From an uncultured Oscillospiraceae bacterium (GTDB taxonomy: Bacteria; Bacillota; Clostridia; Oscillospirales; Acutalibacteraceae), in NCBI GenBank assembly GCA_900540295.1, contig UQFM01000075.1, positions 1 to 8,800 on the forward strand: 8,800 bases of DNA, in the 5' to 3' direction. Made by a program: the position numbers and the translations under genes. Below, piece after piece: positions 7,001 to 8,800 of the stretch (within the stretch, counting starts at the first letter, position 1; every line of letters begins with the position of its first letter). The notes beneath the pieces were generated by a model. That model made no database searches. It worked only from the letters and a program-made list of their open reading frames with translations, and had not been told where the DNA came from.

Positions 7001-7807
7001 TTGCACACAAAAGAAGAATTGTATTCCAATAAAATTTTCTTCAACGCCGCACTGCCGCTTGTCAAGGTCATTGCAACAGATGTGCCGTCTTTAAAAAAGC
7101 AGTTCGCGCACGTCCACGCCATTATTCAGGTCACGGCGCTTGACCCCGATGCAGAGGGCGGAAAAATCGGTATGCACTACGTCGTCAACGGCGACGAATG
7201 GCTGGTGCATCTGAACCGTGTTGACCCGAATCCGCACGTGGAATTGGAGTTCAAAAGCGTGGAAGCCATGAACGCCTTTTTCAAGGGCAAAATGAGTCCC
7301 GCCACACTGCCGAAAATGCGCGGCGTACTCAAGAACTTTGGCGCATTCAAAGCGTTTTTAATGACGCTTTTAAAGATGTCCTCCCTGTTGGGCGCAACCG
7401 AAGCGCCGAAGGACGACGAAACCAAAGAGCTGATGGTTAAATGCTTCTTCTACCTGTTGTCCGGCGGCATCAGCCAGCTGAACAAAATGGGACACGAGAG
7501 CATTCACGACTGGACGAGCAAAAGCCCCGACCGCGTATACGCATGGGCGGTCAACGGCTATCCGCAGATTTCGGCATACCTGCGCATCAAGGCGGGTAAA
7601 TCCCGCGCAGGACGCGGCGAATATAAACGCGCTATGCCGTTCTTCACCCTGCGGTTCGACAGCCTCGACAGCGCACTGGGCATTCTTTTGGGCACAGACG
7701 ATATGCTGGAAGCCGTAAAAAAAGGTAAGCTGATTATGGACGGCGCGCCCGAATTCGGCGGACAAATCGGCACATACATGCTCGAAGTCGCCGCCTTGGC
7801 GAAATAA
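7001..7807 (+). CDS. Second tandem SCP2-like protein
   Basis: A 268-residue protein from TTG 7001, beginning about MHTKEELYSNKIFFNAALPL. Two similar halves are visible: MHYVVNGDEWLVHL (58-71) followed by PHVELEFKSVEAMNAFFKGKM, and YAWAVNGYPQISAYLRI (about 180-196) followed by PFFTLRFDSLDSALGILLG and MLEAVKKGKLIMDG. Their NG turns are at 63-64 and 185-186, an offset of 122 residues. This strand, helix and (K)G-K pattern is that of SCP2-type lipid-binding domains, less clearly than in the gene at 2679. No signal peptide is seen; residues 100-120 are hydrophobic and helical but too broken by charges for a sure membrane segment. It lies 334 nt after the transketolase, same strand, and is followed at once by a terminator, so it closes the cluster. 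It is not a close copy of the first SCP2-like gene; the two probably have different ligands or partners. Function unknown. Confidence 0.62.
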   Translation: MHTKEELYSNKIFFNAALPLVKVIATDVPSLKKQFAHVHAIIQVTALDPDAEGGKIGMHYVVNGDEWLVHLNRVDPNPHVELEFKSVEAMNAFFKGKMSPATLPKMRGVLKNFGAFKAFLMTLLKMSSLLGATEAPKDDETKELMVKCFFYLLSGGISQLNKMGHESIHDWTSKSPDRVYAWAVNGYPQISAYLRIKAGKSRAGRGEYKRAMPFFTLRFDSLDSALGILLGTDDMLEAVKKGKLIMDGAPEFGGQIGTYMLEVAALAK

Positions 7808-7852
7808 GCTGTCCGCAAAACCGATAGACAGCAATCTGTTTTCATCTACTTT

Positions 7853-7883
7853 AAAAGCGTGTGCAAACCTTGCACACGCTTTT
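7853..7883 (+). terminator. Intrinsic terminator at the end of the cluster
   Basis: A perfect 14-bp inverted repeat, AAAAGCGTGTGCAA (7853-7866) and TTGCACACGCTTTT (7870-7883), with a three-base loop. The core GCGTGTGCAA stem followed by TTTT is a classic rho-independent signal; the mirrored A-run would also let it work on the other strand. It lies 45 bases after the stop of the second SCP2-like gene. Confidence 0.88.
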
Positions 7884-7960
7884 CTCTTTCCGCGGCGCAT
7901 AGGAGAATCCGTTCCCTATAAACAATCAAAAGCACATCGCATTGTGTGGGCGCACAGCCG

Positions 7961-7975
7961 TAAGGACTGTCCTTA
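7961..7975. promoter_or_regulatory. 15-bp palindrome upstream of htpG
   Basis: TAAGGAC-T-GTCCTTA is a perfect 7-bp inverted repeat around one base, 41 bases upstream of the htpG -35. Its size and symmetry suit a dimeric repressor or activator site. No regulator can be named. Confidence 0.35.
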
Positions 7976-7984
7976 ATTGTTCAC

Positions 7985-8003
7985 AAAAAGTTTAAAACTT
8001 TTT
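7985..8003. promoter_or_regulatory. 19-bp AT-rich palindrome upstream of the htpG promoter
   Basis: AAAAAGTTT-A-AAACTTTTT, perfect 9-bp arms around one base, ends 12 bases before the -35. It could act as an UP element for RNA polymerase, as an operator, or as a weak terminator for readthrough transcripts. Confidence 0.4.
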
Positions 8004-8015
8004 ATGCTTGTCGGC

Positions 8016-8044
8016 TTGAAAAATGGAAAAAACAGGTGTATAGT
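8016..8044 (+). promoter_or_regulatory. htpG promoter (sigma-A type)
   Basis: TTGAAA (8016-8021) and TATAGT (8039-8044) with a 17-base spacer. Transcription would begin near 8051, inside the CIRCE operator, the usual arrangement for HrcA repression. Confidence 0.85.
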
Positions 8045-8049
8045 GTGTA

Positions 8050-8076
8050 TTAGCACTCGCAAGTGCAGAGTGCTAA
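8050..8076 (+). promoter_or_regulatory. CIRCE heat-shock operator (HrcA binding site)
   Basis: A perfect match to the CIRCE consensus: TTAGCACTC (8050-8058), a nine-base spacer, GAGTGCTAA (8068-8076). CIRCE is bound by the repressor HrcA, which needs the GroEL chaperonin for activity, so stress that occupies GroEL relieves repression. It overlaps the predicted start site and begins 132 bases before the htpG ATG. Confidence 0.96.
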
Positions 8077-8126
8077 TATCAACTTGTATCGGGCGGATTT
8101 ACCGTTCCAAGAATAGAGAGGAAAGG

Positions 8127-8201
8127 ATGATACCCTGCAAACGGCACACGCCGTTCCGCTTTGTATCCAAAGGTGAACACGATGGCAAAAAAGCAGTTTA
8201 A
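8127..8201 (+). CDS. Possible 24-codon upstream ORF overlapping the htpG start
   Basis: ATG 8127 follows a good ribosome site (GAGAGGA, 8116-8122) and opens a 24-residue frame, beginning MIPCKRHTPFRF, that ends in TAA 20 bases inside htpG in another frame. A small hairpin, AACGGC-ACAC-GCCGTT (8140-8155), lies within it. If translated it could couple to or attenuate htpG translation; it may equally be chance leader sequence. No similarity is recognised. Confidence 0.3.
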   Translation: MIPCKRHTPFRFVSKGEHDGKKAV

Positions 8202-8753
8202 AACCGAATCCAAGCGCATGCTGGATTTGATGATTCACTCCATTTACACCAATCAGGAAATTTTTCTGCGCGAACTGATTTCCAACGCAAGCGACGCGAT
8301 TGACAAACTGTATTTCAAATCGCTGACGGATGAAAACGTGCATATGGCGCGCGAGGATTTCAAAATCGACATCTCGATTGACAAAGACAACCGTCTCTTG
8401 AAAATTTCCGACAACGGCATCGGCATGACCGAGGCGGAACTCGACAAAAATCTCGGCACCATTGCCAAAAGCGGTTCTTTGCAGTTTTCCGAGGAAAATG
8501 AAACCGACGCGCACGATGTAGACATTATCGGGCAATTCGGCGTCGGCTTTTACGCCGCATTTATGGTCGCGGACAAGGTCGAGGTTGTCAGCCGTGCCTA
8601 CGGCGCAGAGCAGGCATTCAAGTGGCAGTCGGCAGGTGCGGACGGTTATACGATTACCGAAGCACAAAAGGATACCGTCGGTACGGACATCACCCTGCAT
8701 ATCAAGGAAAACAGTGAAGAAGCCGATTTTGACAAGTATTTGGAAACCTATAC
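8182..8753 (+). CDS. htpG: HtpG, Hsp90-family molecular chaperone (3' end missing)
   Basis: HtpG is the bacterial Hsp90, a cytosolic ATP-dependent dimeric chaperone for stressed or partly folded proteins. About 190 residues are visible of a family length near 620, nearly all of the N-terminal GHKL ATP-binding domain. Landmarks: LRELISNASDA with catalytic E31, N35 and D38; ISDNGIGM with D77 (adenine-binding); LGTIAKSG (91-98); and the glycine-rich lid IGQFGVGFYAAF (116-127). The middle and C-terminal domains are absent because the insert ends at the adapter. ATG 8182 follows AAAGGTG (8169-8175) by six bases. It has its own promoter and CIRCE operator and is separated by a terminator from the upstream cluster, so it is an independent heat-shock unit. 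Confidence 0.97.
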
Positions 8754-8800
8754 CTGTCTCTTATACACATCTCCGAGCCCACGAGACCGATCAGTATCTC
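8754..8800 (-). other. Library adapter (Nextera read-2 side with i7 index), not genomic
   Basis: The 19-bp transposon mosaic end in reverse orientation (CTGTCTCTTATACACATCT, 8754-8772) is followed by CCGAGCCCACGAGAC (8773-8787), an eight-base index CGATCAGT (8788-8795) and ATCTC, the start of the P7 end. This is artificial sequence. Genomic DNA ends at 8753. Confidence 0.98.

Noticed and set aside
8050..8700. 216-codon minus-strand ORF opposite htpG
   Set aside because: It covers htpG and the CIRCE operator in antisense and has no domain of its own.

Overview
The window is the insert of a tagmentation library molecule. Nextera-type adapter sequence occupies 1-37 and 8754-8800, so genomic DNA runs from 38 to 8753 and both end genes are cut by library fragmentation, not by biology. 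The DNA looks like a moderately GC-rich, low-GC-phylum (Firmicutes/Bacillota) bacterium, most likely a gut clostridium of the Ruminococcaceae/Oscillospirales kind. The reasons are strong GGGAGG/AAAGGAG ribosome sites, sigma-A promoters, a perfect CIRCE heat-shock operator, TTG and GTG starts, and a dispersed-repeat style intergenic element. The taxon is an inference.

Layout: (1) secA on the minus strand (2465 down to 38, C-terminus missing), with a 9-bp hairpin in its leader. (2) A divergent region (2466-2678) with a weak secA promoter and a very good forward promoter (TTGACT, 17 bp, TATGAT). (3) A forward cluster of five genes: a tandem SCP2-like lipid-binding protein (2679-3440), a class III PLP aminotransferase of the glutamate-1-semialdehyde aminomutase type (3453-4727), a split transketolase (N-subunit 4778-5656, C-subunit 5656-6666, TAATG overlap), then a 334-nt gap filled with inverted-repeat structures, and a second tandem SCP2-like protein (7001-7807) followed by a strong terminator (7853-7883). 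(4) A heat-shock control region with two palindromes, a sigma-A promoter and a CIRCE operator, an overlapping upstream ORF, and htpG (8182 to the insert end).

The most interesting part is the middle cluster. Two lipid-binding-type proteins, each built as an internal duplication, flank a ketol-transferring enzyme and an amino-transferring enzyme. By hand alignment the transketolase C-subunit lacks the acidic residue of the usual GEDG motif (here GQAG) and an arginine usually found near its N-terminus; in ordinary transketolases these contact the hydroxylated, phosphorylated sugar. A speculative but chemically coherent reading is that the enzymes add a two-carbon ketol unit to a hydrophobic aldehyde and then aminate the resulting ketone, giving a 2-amino-1,3-diol (sphingoid-like) lipid carried by the SCP2 proteins. 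Nothing in the sequence proves this substrate. secA and htpG are housekeeping genes on either side and are probably not part of the pathway.
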